A DNA stretch of 64,000 bases from Paracoccaceae bacterium (GCA_026706985.1 JAPOXR010000032.1:62001-126000), one strand, 5' to 3'. Positions 34,873 through 43,747 are shown, numbered from the stretch's first letter. The notes: generated from the sequence alone by a model not told the origin. Program-made: numbers and translations.

Positions 34873-35916
34873 ATGCGAATGAACCGGCTGGGGGCGACGG
34901 ATGTGATGGTGAGTGAATTCTGTCTCGGCACCATGACCTATGGAACACAGACGGATGAAACCGACGCACACAGGCAGATCGACATGGCGATTGATCACGG
35001 AATCAATATTGCCGACACCGCCGAAATGTATCCGGTCAATCCGATTTCCGCCGCGACACAGGGTGACAGCGAACGAATTCTCGGACGCTGGATCGCAAAA
35101 TCCGGCAAACGCGACCGGCTGCTGATCGCCACCAAGGTCACCGGCGAGGGCAACAGAGTCGTGCGCGACGGCGCGCCCATCTCAAGCCGGACCATTCGGA
35201 TAGCGGTCGAAGCATCGCTCCGCTCGCTGCAGACCGACCGGATCGACCTGTATCAGCTGCACTGGGCCAATCGAGGCTCCTACATGTTTCGCCAGAACTG
35301 GAGTTATGATCCGACGTCGCAGAACAAGGCCGAAACCCTCGAACATATTGAAGACGCGCTCTCGGAGATGCGGAAACTGGTGACAGAAGGGAAAATCCGT
35401 TTCTTCGGCCTCTCAAATGAAAGTGCCTGGGGAACCGCCCAATGGCTGCGCGTGGCCGCGGAGCACGGGTTTCCGAAAACCGAGGCGATCCAGAATGAAT
35501 ACAGCCTGCTTTGCCGGCTTTTTGATCTCGATCTTGCCGAACTCGCCCATAATGAACAGGTCGGTCTTCTTGCCTACTCACCGCTGGCAACCGGGCTGTT
35601 AACGGGCAAGTATCAGAACGGCGCGGTGCCGCCCGGATCGCGGATGTCGCTTTCTCCGAAGCTGGGCGGCCGTGCGAATGAACGGGTCTGGCCGGCGATT
35701 GATGCCTATGCCGAAGTGGCACGCAGGCACGGGCACGATACCGCGCATATGTCGCTCGCCTGGTGCCGGACCCGGCCCTTCATGGCTTCGGCGATATTCG
35801 GCGCGACAAATTCAGCGCAGTTACTGCACCTCCTGAAAGCCGCCGATACCGAACTCTCCGATGAATGTTGCCGGGATATCGACCGCGCCCACCGCGCCCA
35901 TCCAATGCCATACTGA
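34873..35916 (+). CDS. Aldo/keto reductase (Tas-like)
   Basis: 347-aa NADP(H)-dependent oxidoreductase with a TIM-barrel fold. RLGATDVMVSEFCLGTMTYG begins the barrel. NIADTAEMYPVNP includes the catalytic Asp and Tyr, and the Lys strand reads LLIATKV. The substrate His comes in YQLHWANRG, and AYSPLATGLLTGKY and SAIFGATNSAQL (cofactor pocket) follow. These match the YajO/Tas branch. GGAGA stands 9 nt before the ATG at 34873. It shares a 168-nt intergenic region with the ABC exporter. Confidence 0.88.
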   Translation: MRMNRLGATDVMVSEFCLGTMTYGTQTDETDAHRQIDMAIDHGINIADTAEMYPVNPISAATQGDSERILGRWIAKSGKRDRLLIATKVTGEGNRVVRDGAPISSRTIRIAVEASLRSLQTDRIDLYQLHWANRGSYMFRQNWSYDPTSQNKAETLEHIEDALSEMRKLVTEGKIRFFGLSNESAWGTAQWLRVAAEHGFPKTEAIQNEYSLLCRLFDLDLAELAHNEQVGLLAYSPLATGLLTGKYQNGAVPPGSRMSLSPKLGGRANERVWPAIDAYAEVARRHGHDTAHMSLAWCRTRPFMASAIFGATNSAQLLHLLKAADTELSDECCRDIDRAHRAHPMPY

Positions 35917-35972
35917 CCACGCAGCAACTATTACCCGCCTGCGCGGACCTTCGCATGCTGACATTTGCGGAT

Positions 35973-36743
35973 TTACCCGTTTACGGTGACCCCGCCATCG
36001 ATGGCCAGAACCTGGCCTGTCATCATCCGGCTTGCATTCGAGGCAAGGAACAGGCAGCCGCTGACGATATCCTCCGGCTGCAGATGCTCTTTCAGCCGCT
36101 GCAATTTCATATGCTCCGCCAGTAAATCGGGCTTGGCCCAAAGGCGCAGCTGTTTGTCCGTCAGCACCCAACCGGGGGCAAGCGCATTCACGCGGATTTT
36201 CTCCGCCCCGTATTCGCGCGCCAGCGAGCGTGTCAGACCGGTGATGCCGGCATTCGCCGTAGTGTAGGCCGGATAGCCGCCACCTCCCATAATGTATGAA
36301 ATCGAAGTGAAGTTGATGATCGCGCCGCCGCCGAGTTCCCGCATGCCCGGAATCACCGCCTGGCAGCCGAAGAAATAAGGCCGGAGATTGACCGCATGGT
36401 TGGCGTCCCACTCCTCCACCGTCAGCTCTTCGGTCGCATGGCGGACATCATTGGCGGCGTTATTGACGAGAACCGCGATCGGCCCGAGTGCCGCCGCCGC
36501 CTCACGCACCACCCGCCGCAACGCCTCAATGTCGGTCAGGTCGCACTGGAAAGACAGCGGCCGCACATTGTGGCGTGCCTCCAGCCGGTCGCAGAATTCA
36601 GTGGCATCGGAGCGCTGCAGAAACGCCACCTTCGCGCCCTGCATAATGAAACCCTCGGTCAACGCCGCCCCGATACCCGAGCCGCCGCCGGTGATCAGGA
36701 CCGTTTTGCCCTTGAGATCCCTGAATTCCGCATCCAGCTTCAT
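35973..36743 (-). CDS. SDR-family oxidoreductase with Asn at the catalytic Lys position
   Basis: 256-aa classical short-chain dehydrogenase fold. The TGGGSGIG nucleotide motif is at 18-25, the NNAAN structural motif near 94-98, catalytic Ser147, and Tyr160. The expected YxxxK reads YTTAN, so the lysine that activates the tyrosine is Asn164 (codon AAT). The C-terminal MMTGQVLAIDGGVTVNG is normal. Either activity is changed or lost, or a divergent subgroup is represented. It lies between the aldo/keto reductase and serA on the minus strand. Confidence 0.85.
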   Translation of the reverse strand: MKLDAEFRDLKGKTVLITGGGSGIGAALTEGFIMQGAKVAFLQRSDATEFCDRLEARHNVRPLSFQCDLTDIEALRRVVREAAAALGPIAVLVNNAANDVRHATEELTVEEWDANHAVNLRPYFFGCQAVIPGMRELGGGAIINFTSISYIMGGGGYPAYTTANAGITGLTRSLAREYGAEKIRVNALAPGWVLTDKQLRLWAKPDLLAEHMKLQRLKEHLQPEDIVSGCLFLASNASRMMTGQVLAIDGGVTVNG

Positions 36744-36774
36744 GACATTATTCTCCGAATTTCAATTGTTGGGT

Positions 36775-38373
36775 TCAGCGGCCGACATTGAATTCCAACG
36801 GCCGGACCTGTCTGAATTTCCCGCTCCCGCGGATAGCGGCGGTCACTGCCCCGTCCGCAGGGCTGTCGAGCGACAGCAAGGCGATCGCATCGGCACCCGC
36901 CTCGGCACGGCCAAGGTTGAAGTTCGCGATATTGACACCGCTGTCACCGATGATCGTCCCAAGCACACCGATGATTCCGGGTGTGTCCCTGTTGGTTGTG
37001 TAGAGCATATGCCGCGACACCTCGGCATCCACATAAATGCCCTTGATCTGAATGAAGCGGGGTTTGCCGTCCGAATAGACCGTCCCCACGATCGAACGCG
37101 TCATTCCCTCGGTGGTGACGGTGATCTTGATAAAGGCATCGAACACGCCGGATTGCGACTGAACCGTCGATGAAATGACAAAACCCCGCTCCTTTGCCAT
37201 CACTTCGGCCGAGACCATGTTCACATCCGGGCTGATCGGTCGCAGCATTCCCGCAAGCGCGGCAGCGGTCAGGGCTTTGGTATTCATTTCAGCGATCGAA
37301 CCGTCATAAAGCAGATTGACTGAAGTGATCGGTTCCGCCGTCATCTGCCCGATAAAGCTGCCCAGATGATCGGCGAGCGTGATCCACGGGCTGAGCCGTG
37401 GCGCCTCCTCAGCCGAGATAGACGGCATGTTCAAGGCATTCGAAACCGCCCCCTTGACCAGATAGTCGGACATCTGCTCGGCGATCTGCTGCGCCACCTT
37501 TTCCTGCGCTTCAACGGTTGATGCGCCCAGATGCGGCGTCACGATCACCTCGGGCATCGAAAGCAGCGGGTTGTCCACCGGGGGTTCATTTTCAAATACG
37601 TCCAGCGCCGCACCGCCCACCTGCCCGGAACCGATGGCCTCGGCCAGCGCCGCCTCGTCGACAACGCCGCCGCGCGAGCAATTGACGATGCGCACGCCCC
37701 GCCGGGTGGCGGCCAATGCTTCCGCATCCAGGATATGCCGCGTTCTTTTGGTGAGCGGCACATGAAAGCTGATGACTTCAGCGCGGCTGAGCAACTCCGC
37801 GAATTCCACCTTTTCCACCTGCAGTTTCCGCGCCCGTTCCCCGCTGAGAAACGGATCAAAGCCAATGACTTTCATCTGCAGCCCCAGCGCCCGGCGGCAC
37901 ACAGCCGAGCCGATATTGCCACAACCGACAACCCCCAGAGTCTTGCCGGCGAGTTCGATACCCATGAAGCTGGACTTTTCCCACTTTCCATATCGGGTCG
38001 ACTCGCTGGCCTGGGGAATCTGCCGTGCCAGAGCCATCATCATGGCGATGGCATGTTCGGCGGTGGTGATCGCATTGCCGAAAGGTGTGTTCATCACGAT
38101 GACGCCATGACGCGATGCCGCCGCAACATCGACATTGTCGACTCCGATACCGGCGCGGCCTATCACCCGCAGCCGACCGGCGCGCCGCAGCAGTTTGGCA
38201 GTGACTTTGGTCGCCGAACGGATCGCCAACCCGTCAAAATCCTCAATGGCCTGTGCCAGCGCCGTCTTGTCACGCCCAAGTCCGGGCTGAAGCTCAACCT
38301 CCACTCCACGGTCGCGGAAAATCCGCACTGCGGTGTCGGACAGCTTGTCGGAAATCAATACCCGCGGCACCAT
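36775..38373 (-). CDS. serA: D-3-phosphoglycerate dehydrogenase
   Basis: First enzyme of serine biosynthesis, oxidising 3-phosphoglycerate with NAD. The 532-aa long form starts MVPRVLISDKLSD. It has the Rossmann motif GVVGCGNIGSAVCRRALG, the catalytic Arg in NCSRGGVVDE, the Glu in DVFENEPP and the His in TPHLGASTVEAQEKV. An intervening domain and a C-terminal ACT domain (DTPGIIGVLGTIIGDSGVNI), the usual serine sensor, follow. The ATG at 38373 lies one base after the serC stop (TGACATG). The much longer upstream frame is the antisense shadow of serC. Confidence 0.94.
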   Translation of the reverse strand: MVPRVLISDKLSDTAVRIFRDRGVEVELQPGLGRDKTALAQAIEDFDGLAIRSATKVTAKLLRRAGRLRVIGRAGIGVDNVDVAAASRHGVIVMNTPFGNAITTAEHAIAMMMALARQIPQASESTRYGKWEKSSFMGIELAGKTLGVVGCGNIGSAVCRRALGLQMKVIGFDPFLSGERARKLQVEKVEFAELLSRAEVISFHVPLTKRTRHILDAEALAATRRGVRIVNCSRGGVVDEAALAEAIGSGQVGGAALDVFENEPPVDNPLLSMPEVIVTPHLGASTVEAQEKVAQQIAEQMSDYLVKGAVSNALNMPSISAEEAPRLSPWITLADHLGSFIGQMTAEPITSVNLLYDGSIAEMNTKALTAAALAGMLRPISPDVNMVSAEVMAKERGFVISSTVQSQSGVFDAFIKITVTTEGMTRSIVGTVYSDGKPRFIQIKGIYVDAEVSRHMLYTTNRDTPGIIGVLGTIIGDSGVNIANFNLGRAEAGADAIALLSLDSPADGAVTAAIRGSGKFRQVRPLEFNVGR

Positions 38374-38374
38374 G

Positions 38375-39529
38375 TCATTGATCTCCGGACAGCTGGCAAT
38401 GAAATGCCCATTCAATCCAGGGAAACAGCGATTCGAGATCGGACCTCTCCACCGTCGCCCCGCACCAGATGCGCAGCCCCGGCGGCGCGGCGCGGTAGGA
38501 ACCGATATCGAAAGCCGCACCCTCATCCTCAAGTCGGCGCACCACGGCATCGGCAAAACCGCGCATCGTCTCCGCCGGCACTTCCGGGTGCGCGAACTGC
38601 AGGCAGACGCTGGTATTCGAGCGCGTCTCCGGCAAGACCGCGAGATGATGCAGCCATTCGGTCCGCGCCACGAACCGCGATACCGCCGCCGCATTGGCGT
38701 CGGCGCGCGCGATCAGGGCCGGCAGGCCGCCGATGGACTCAGCCCACTGCAGCGAATGCAGACAATCCTCCACACATAGCAGGGATGGGGTATTGATCGT
38801 GGCACCTCTGAACAGCCCCTCGGTCAACCCGCCCGCCGATTTGAGCCGGAACAGTTTCGGAACCGGCCATGGTGGTGTCCAGGAATCGAGCCTATCGGCG
38901 GCACGCGGCGACAGGATCAGCATACCATGCGCACCCTCGCCGCCGAGCACTTTCTGCCAGGAAAAGGTGGTGGCATCGAGCTTTTCCCAGGGCAGGTCGA
39001 CGGCGAAGATGGCGGATGTGGCGTCACAGATCGTCAGCCCGCCGCGATCCGCGGGTATGAACCCGCCCGAGGGCACACGGACACCGCTGGTTGTCCCGTT
39101 CCAGGCGAAAACCACATCGGCCGAGAAATCGACTTCCGACAGGTCCGGCAAGTGCCCGTAACCGGCCGTCCTTATGCGTGCCGGCAGGCGCAGCTCCTCG
39201 GTCACATCCCGCGCCCAATCCCGACCGAAACTCTCCCACGCCAGGATTTCCACCGGCCGCTCGCCGAGCAGTGACCACATTGCCATTTCCACGGCACCGG
39301 TGTCAGAGCCGGGAACGATCGCGATGCGGAAATCCTCCGGTATCTGGAGAATGCGGCGTGTCCTGTCGATCAACTCACGGAGTTTGCCCGTGGCGGTTTT
39401 CGAGCGGTGCGCACGTCCCACCGGCGCATCGGCAAGTGCATCGAGATTCCATCCCGGGGGTTTCGCGCAGGGCCCGGTGGAAAACCGGGGATTGGCCGGC
39501 CGTATCGGCGGCTTTGCGATCTGATTCAC
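38375..39529 (-). CDS. serC: Phosphoserine aminotransferase
   Basis: PLP enzyme converting 3-phosphohydroxypyruvate to phosphoserine. The ~384-aa protein is of the alphaproteobacterial type: PANPRFSTGPCAKPPGW start, SDTGAVEMAMWSLLG phosphate-binding turn, CDATSAIFAVDLPW, and the Schiff-base lysine in TTFSWQKVLGGEGAHG. The GTG at 39529 has AAGGA 5 nt upstream, which decides it over an ATG at 39583. It is followed after one base by serA and is divergent from serB, so the whole serine pathway is here. Confidence 0.92.
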   Translation of the reverse strand: MNQIAKPPIRPANPRFSTGPCAKPPGWNLDALADAPVGRAHRSKTATGKLRELIDRTRRILQIPEDFRIAIVPGSDTGAVEMAMWSLLGERPVEILAWESFGRDWARDVTEELRLPARIRTAGYGHLPDLSEVDFSADVVFAWNGTTSGVRVPSGGFIPADRGGLTICDATSAIFAVDLPWEKLDATTFSWQKVLGGEGAHGMLILSPRAADRLDSWTPPWPVPKLFRLKSAGGLTEGLFRGATINTPSLLCVEDCLHSLQWAESIGGLPALIARADANAAAVSRFVARTEWLHHLAVLPETRSNTSVCLQFAHPEVPAETMRGFADAVVRRLEDEGAAFDIGSYRAAPPGLRIWCGATVERSDLESLFPWIEWAFHCQLSGDQ

Positions 39530-39548
39530 GGTATCCTTCCAGATATGC

Positions 39549-39600
39549 GCCCTTCGTTGGGGAAGGGTGGCCCGGCGAGGCAACTATTGAATGCCGCCTT
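39549..39600 (-). promoter_or_regulatory. Two-hairpin leader before serC
   Basis: On the minus strand the leader can form GGCGGCA/TGCCTCGCC (39574-39598) and CCCTTC-CCCAAC-GAAGGG (39550-39567), ending about 20 nt before the serC GTG and close to its ribosome site. A cis-regulatory serC RNA motif has been described in alphaproteobacteria. I cannot verify a match from memory of its consensus, so this is a candidate only. Confidence 0.35.
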
Positions 39601-39690
39601 CGGGGTCAACTCTGAGACGGCACCGTTTCTGGCACCTGCCGGTGAAATCGGCTACCCGGTGGGGGATTTGAACTCAACGGAACAGGTCCG

Positions 39691-40554
39691 ATGTTCTCAG
39701 CCATTTTGCTCGCCGGGCGGTCTGTGGATATGGATTTCGCGAGCGGCTTAGAGCGACACTGGCAAAGCCGGGAGCGGAACTGGCTGTGCCCGGACAAGGC
39801 GGTTGAGCTGTCCCTGCCGGCCCTGCCAACAGATTACGCGGCGATGCGTGACCGGGCGCAGTCAGCGGCGATGGACCTTGTTGTCATTCCCTCGGAAGGC
39901 CGCCGCAAGCGGCTGCTCGTCGCCGATATGGATTCAACCATCATCGGCCAGGAATGTATCGACCAGCTGGCAATGGCTGTCGGCATCGGTGACACAGTGG
40001 CCGCAATCACCGCCCGGGCGATGAATGGTGAAATTGACTTTTCCGAGGCTTTGAAACAGCGCGTCCGGCTGCTCAAGGGCATGCCGGCCGATATGCTGGA
40101 CAGGGTCTGGCTGGATCGCATCAGCGTGAATGCGGGCGCCGCCGAACTCGTGGCGACGATGCGGGGGGCGGGGGCTGAGGCGGTGCTGATCTCGGGTGGT
40201 TTCACGAGTTTCACCGGAAGGGTTGCCGAAAGGCTGGGCTTCAGCGGTCATTTTGCCAATGAACTGATCATCGAAGACGGCAGGCTGACGGGCGAAGTCA
40301 GACAGCCGGTGCTGAGCCGGACGAGCAAACTGTCCATCCTGAGTGACCTCATCGCCGAGCGCGGCTTGAGCTTAAGCGATGTGATCGCGGTCGGTGACGG
40401 ATCAAACGATATCCCGATGCTCAACGCCGCCGGCATCGGCGTCGCCTATCATGCAAAACCAACCGTCTACCGGCACATCCAAACCCAGATCCACCATTCC
40501 GACCTCACCGCGCTGCTCTATATCCAAGGTTATCAGGCAGGGGATGTCTCCTGA
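39691..40554 (+). CDS. serB: Phosphoserine phosphatase
   Basis: HAD-superfamily phosphatase, last step of serine synthesis. The DxDST motif is clear (LVADMDSTIIGQECIDQLA), followed by the substrate-binding FSEALKQRVRLLKG, motif II ISGGFTSFTGRVAE and motif IV GDGSNDIPMLNAAGIGVAYHAKP. 287 aa with a short N-terminal ACT-like part is usual in alphaproteobacteria. It is divergent from serC-serA across a 161-nt region. Confidence 0.94.
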   Translation: MFSAILLAGRSVDMDFASGLERHWQSRERNWLCPDKAVELSLPALPTDYAAMRDRAQSAAMDLVVIPSEGRRKRLLVADMDSTIIGQECIDQLAMAVGIGDTVAAITARAMNGEIDFSEALKQRVRLLKGMPADMLDRVWLDRISVNAGAAELVATMRGAGAEAVLISGGFTSFTGRVAERLGFSGHFANELIIEDGRLTGEVRQPVLSRTSKLSILSDLIAERGLSLSDVIAVGDGSNDIPMLNAAGIGVAYHAKPTVYRHIQTQIHHSDLTALLYIQGYQAGDVS

Positions 40555-40783
40555 CCTTGAGACAAGTCCCGGTCATCTCAGTCGTCAGTAGTAAATCCGT
40601 CAGTCCGTGGTCATGGCCTGTCGAACAGTTTCAGCCTTTTCGAAATCGTATCATCCTCCCTGAAATCAGGAGATATGCTTTTATCTTCGTGAAGTTGCGA
40701 TTCGATCTGCTCCATTGCCAAACAGGTCGGGTCCTGGAAGGAACCCTTCCCCCAAGGTACGGCTATGTTTCTCAGCTTTGAAC

Positions 40784-40805
40784 AGGGGTGCCCGCAGGCA
40801 CCCCT
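40784..40805. terminator. Strong hairpin between serB and the TA pair
   Basis: AGGGGTGCC-CGCA-GGCACCCCT is a perfect 9-bp stem with a 4-nt loop. It lies 230 nt after serB and 21 nt after the stop of the minus-strand HTH gene. Neither side has a clear T-run, so it may act as a bidirectional end or an RNA-stabilising stem. Confidence 0.5.
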
Positions 40806-40826
40806 CAATTCTCCCAGCGGTTCCGA

Positions 40827-41294
40827 TTAAGCGGCCAATGCCCAGTTGTGACTGTCATCGTCCGAAAACCTGAATATCAGTGCCTGTTGAAGATCAATCC
40901 TGTCTTCAAGATCCGCGATGCGCCTGAGAGACGCCTTGATCTTGCCTGCCCTACTCCCAATCTGTTCCAAGTATAGGAACCTGATCAGGGCTTCGGCGGT
41001 TTTTGGAGCACTGTTTTTACCGGTTTCCCACCGATGAACGGTCAGTTCTTTGACATCGAGCAGGCCTGCAAGAATGGCCTGAGACATCAGCATCTCCTGT
41101 CGCAGGAAGCGGATTTCCGCTCCGGTCAGATCCCGCTTGTTCCGACTAAGATGCTCACCGATTGCCTGATGGAGAGCATCGATGTCCTTGATCGACATGC
41201 TCTGCCCGCGGCGGGAATCGTGACGCTCATATCCGTTCTTCAGCCAGACATCGTCCAAGCCGCTTTCGACATAGTGATACAGTTCATTTGACAT
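40827..41294 (-). CDS. HTH antitoxin, MqsA/HigA type
   Basis: 155-aa protein with an N-terminal module (MSNELYHYVESGLDDVWLKN) and a C-terminal Xre-type helix-turn-helix (LTGAEIRFLRQEMLMSQAIL, then LLDVKELTVHRWETGK). The combination is typical of antitoxins that follow DUF4258 or HigB/MqsR-type toxins. I start at the ATG 41294, where the conserved N-terminal module begins. A longer frame adds only shadow residues. The upstream toxin gene ends 25 nt before. It probably represses the pair through the palindrome at 41649. Confidence 0.82.
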   Translation of the reverse strand: MSNELYHYVESGLDDVWLKNGYERHDSRRGQSMSIKDIDALHQAIGEHLSRNKRDLTGAEIRFLRQEMLMSQAILAGLLDVKELTVHRWETGKNSAPKTAEALIRFLYLEQIGSRAGKIKASLRRIADLEDRIDLQQALIFRFSDDDSHNWALAA

Positions 41295-41319
41295 CTCCCT
41301 CTCTCCATTGCTCAAGTAT

Positions 41320-41643
41320 TCACCACGTCGTGATGCACTCAATGCAGTTTTCGCACACAGCCACCACCACGTGAACCCTTCGTCCTGCAACCTTTCGGCG
41401 CATCGTTATCCGCCAGTTTCCAAACTCATCAAATTCAGGGTGGCCGTTGCCATGCCGCAGAACTTCCAGAACAAGCCGCATGGTGATACCCCTTTCGATC
41501 ATTCTCTTCCGGAAATGCGGCACCGATGCATGAATGTTCTGACTGTCCGCCTGTGCCAGTGATTGGACACGGAACGACAGATCGGCAAGCGATGGCACTT
41601 TCGGTTCAGCATTGGGAAACGGGATTACCTTGCGGCCAGCCAT
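41320..41643 (-). CDS. DUF4258 toxin-like protein
   Basis: 107-aa protein whose C-terminal two thirds match DUF4258: HFRKRMIERGITMRLVLEVL, then GNWRITMRRKVAGRRVHVVV and IECITTW at the end. The fold is thought to be related to RelE-like or BrnT-like small toxins. Start at 41643 (MAGRKVIPFPN). The order toxin-then-antitoxin resembles higBA and mqsRA operons. Base composition is lower in G+C than in the flanking metabolic genes. Confidence 0.8.
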   Translation of the reverse strand: MAGRKVIPFPNAEPKVPSLADLSFRVQSLAQADSQNIHASVPHFRKRMIERGITMRLVLEVLRHGNGHPEFDEFGNWRITMRRKVAGRRVHVVVAVCENCIECITTW

Positions 41644-41648
41644 AAACC

Positions 41649-41661
41649 TATCAATATGATA
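41649..41661. promoter_or_regulatory. Palindrome at the start of the DUF4258 operon
   Basis: TATCA-ATA-TGATA lies 6 nt upstream of the toxin ATG, in the ribosome-site region. This is a natural place for antitoxin-mediated repression. Confidence 0.45.
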
Positions 41662-41948
41662 GATCAGAAAATAGCACAAGAGAGCTGCTTTACATACGGC
41701 TACGCATATGACCACAGATCATTTTGCGACGGGTGTTCCCATGGTCGGCAATCGACTGGCCAGGATGCCACCGACTGAAAACACCCTTCTGTCCACTGCT
41801 TGAAGGGTTTTACCCGGCTCGACACTGACGCGTTTATGTAAGTTGCCCTATCGGCATCTTGGCAATGCAGAGCGGGTATCTGCCCGGGGAGCACACGCGT
41901 TACTTGTTGGACTGTTGCCCTACAGTACAGGTCAGACGGATCAGTGCC
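41662..41948. other. Intergenic region between the TA pair and paaK
   Basis: About 290 nt with no supported gene. It includes the TA promoter region and the 3' side of paaK. No terminator with a T-run was found. Confidence 0.35.
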
Positions 41949-43250
41949 TCAGCGGTGATCAATGATTCTGACCGCCTTTCCCTGGCTGCGCGGCAGTGAT
42001 CCCGGTTCCGCGACTTCGGCGCTCACACTGACTCCGATGCGTTCCTTGACAAGCCGCCCGAGTGAAGCGGCCATGGCTTCGCGCGCCTCCGCGCCGGCGG
42101 CGGAGGGCGCCGCTTCCGCCTTCACCCGCATGCCGTCGAGTGGGCCTTCACGCGCCAATTCGATCTGGAAATGCGGCTCCAGCCCGGGAATTCCGAGAAT
42201 CAACTCCTCAATCTGCGAGGGGTAGAGATTAACGCCGCGGAGAATGATCATATCGTCGAGACGCCCGGAGATTTTCTCAATCCGGCGCATCGACCGCGCG
42301 GTGCCCGGCAGCAGGCGTGTCAGGTCGCGGGTCCGGTAACGGATCACCGGCTGCGCTTCCTTGGTCAGCGTTGTCAACACCAATTCACCGATCTCGCCAT
42401 CCGGCAGGCTTTCACCGGAGGCCGGATCGATGATTTCCGGATAAAAGTGATCCTCCCAGATATGCAGCCCGTCCTTCGTCTCCACGCATTCATTGGCGAC
42501 GCCGGGGCCCATGATTTCGGACAGACCGTAGATATCGACCGCATGCATGTCGAACGCATCCTCAATCACCGACCGCATCGAATTGGTCCAGGGTTCGGCA
42601 CCGAAAATACCGACCTGCAGCGGGCTGTCCTTAGGATCGCGGTTCTGTCTCCGGTACTCCTCGAGAATTGCCAGCATGTAGGACGGGGTAACCATGATCG
42701 TGGTCGCCTGGAAATCCTCGATCAGCTGCACCTGCCTCGCGGTCATGCCGCCGCCCACCGGTACCACCGCGCAGCCGAGCCTGTCGGCACCGAAATGCGC
42801 CCCGAGTCCACCGGTGAACAGACCATAACCGTAGGAGATGTGCACCATGTCGCCGGGTCGGGTGCCGCTGGCACGCATTGAACGGGCGACACAATCCGCC
42901 CAGACGCCGACATCCGCTGCCGTATAGCCGACAACCGTCGGTTTTCCAGTGGTGCCGGAGGAAGCGTGTATACGCGCCAGCCTCCGCTTTGGCACCGCCA
43001 GCATGGAGAATGGGTAATTCGCCCTGAAATCATCCTTCAGCGCGACTGGAAAGCGGGCCAGGTCGGAAAGCGAGTTCAGACCCGAAGGATGCACACCGGC
43101 ATCGGTGAATTTTTTCCGGTAATGCGGCACATTCTCATAGGCATGATCGAGACTCCATTGCAGCCGCTTGAACTGCAGCGCCTCGATTTCGTCACGGGAA
43201 GCGATTTCAATCGCGTCCAGCTCAGATCTCTCCGGTGTCAGATCGCGCAT
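41949..43250 (-). CDS. paaK: Phenylacetate-CoA ligase
   Basis: AMP-forming ligase that activates phenylacetate as its CoA ester, the first step of the aerobic hybrid pathway. The 433-aa protein has the ATP-phosphate loop IHASSGTTGKPTVVGYT, FGAEPWTNSMR, the YGLSEIMGPGVANEC motif and the hinge region GRLDDMIILRGVNLYPSQIE. These are hallmark PaaK segments, and the length is exact. It lies 71 nt downstream of paaI on the same strand. The ring-opening paaABCDE oxygenase is not in this window. Confidence 0.93.
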   Translation of the reverse strand: MRDLTPERSELDAIEIASRDEIEALQFKRLQWSLDHAYENVPHYRKKFTDAGVHPSGLNSLSDLARFPVALKDDFRANYPFSMLAVPKRRLARIHASSGTTGKPTVVGYTAADVGVWADCVARSMRASGTRPGDMVHISYGYGLFTGGLGAHFGADRLGCAVVPVGGGMTARQVQLIEDFQATTIMVTPSYMLAILEEYRRQNRDPKDSPLQVGIFGAEPWTNSMRSVIEDAFDMHAVDIYGLSEIMGPGVANECVETKDGLHIWEDHFYPEIIDPASGESLPDGEIGELVLTTLTKEAQPVIRYRTRDLTRLLPGTARSMRRIEKISGRLDDMIILRGVNLYPSQIEELILGIPGLEPHFQIELAREGPLDGMRVKAEAAPSAAGAEAREAMAASLGRLVKERIGVSVSAEVAEPGSLPRSQGKAVRIIDHR

Positions 43251-43321
43251 GAAACCCTCTCCGCATGAATGGCGGCTGCATACAACAGATGCGCGGCATC
43301 AGCCATTACCGAAAGCGTGTG

Positions 43322-43747
43322 TCACTCATCGAAATGCGAGCCCGACAGAAGCCGCGAGGCGCCCCGGAAGACGGCGACTGCCTCAGCCTCTCCCCGTGTC
43401 ACCCGTACATCGTAAATGCCGCTCCGCCCGGCGAGCGAAACCTCGACCGCCACTGCCACAAGCCGGTCAGCAAGCCGTCCCGGTGCGAGATAGCTGATGG
43501 AGTTGTGCTGCGCCACCGCCTGAACATTGCGGCTGTTGCAGGCGAAGGCGAAAGCCGAGTCGGCGAGCGCGAAAATTATCCCGCCATGGCAGATGCCGTG
43601 GCCGTTGAGATGCTGCGGCTCCACCGTCATCGACATCACGGCGCGGCCTTCGCCGATCTCATCGAGCTGAAATCCCATCGACTTCGAGGCCGCATCCGCA
43701 GACCACATGGCCTCGGCGCAGCGCCGGGCGCGCTCTTCCGGTGTCAT
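43322..43747 (-). CDS. paaI: PaaI-type hydroxyphenylacetyl-CoA thioesterase
   Basis: 141-aa hotdog-fold thioesterase that rescues CoA from stalled phenylacetyl-CoA intermediates. MTPEERARRCAEAMWSADAA starts it. HLNGHGICHGGIIFALADSA has the catalytic Asn/Gly/Asp-Glu region, where ICHGGIIFALAD is the family motif. A central strand (NSISYLAPGRLADRLVA) and VEVSLAGRSGIYDV follow. It precedes paaK on the same strand, so the two probably form one transcript. Confidence 0.9.
   Translation of the reverse strand: MTPEERARRCAEAMWSADAASKSMGFQLDEIGEGRAVMSMTVEPQHLNGHGICHGGIIFALADSAFAFACNSRNVQAVAQHNSISYLAPGRLADRLVAVAVEVSLAGRSGIYDVRVTRGEAEAVAVFRGASRLLSGSHFDE

Noticed and set aside
34705-34998. 98-codon N-terminal extension of the ABC exporter
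   Set aside because: It covers the divergent promoter region and the start of the aldo/keto reductase, and has no membrane or conserved sequence.
38374-38694. Long N-terminal extension of serA
   Set aside because: It is antisense to nothing but lies wholly in the alternative frame of serC. The conserved protein begins at 38373, one base after the serC stop.
39655-39690. tRNA T-arm-like sequence (GTTCAAATCCCCCAC on the minus strand)
   Set aside because: The flanking bases do not form the T-stem and no anticodon or acceptor arms can be drawn.
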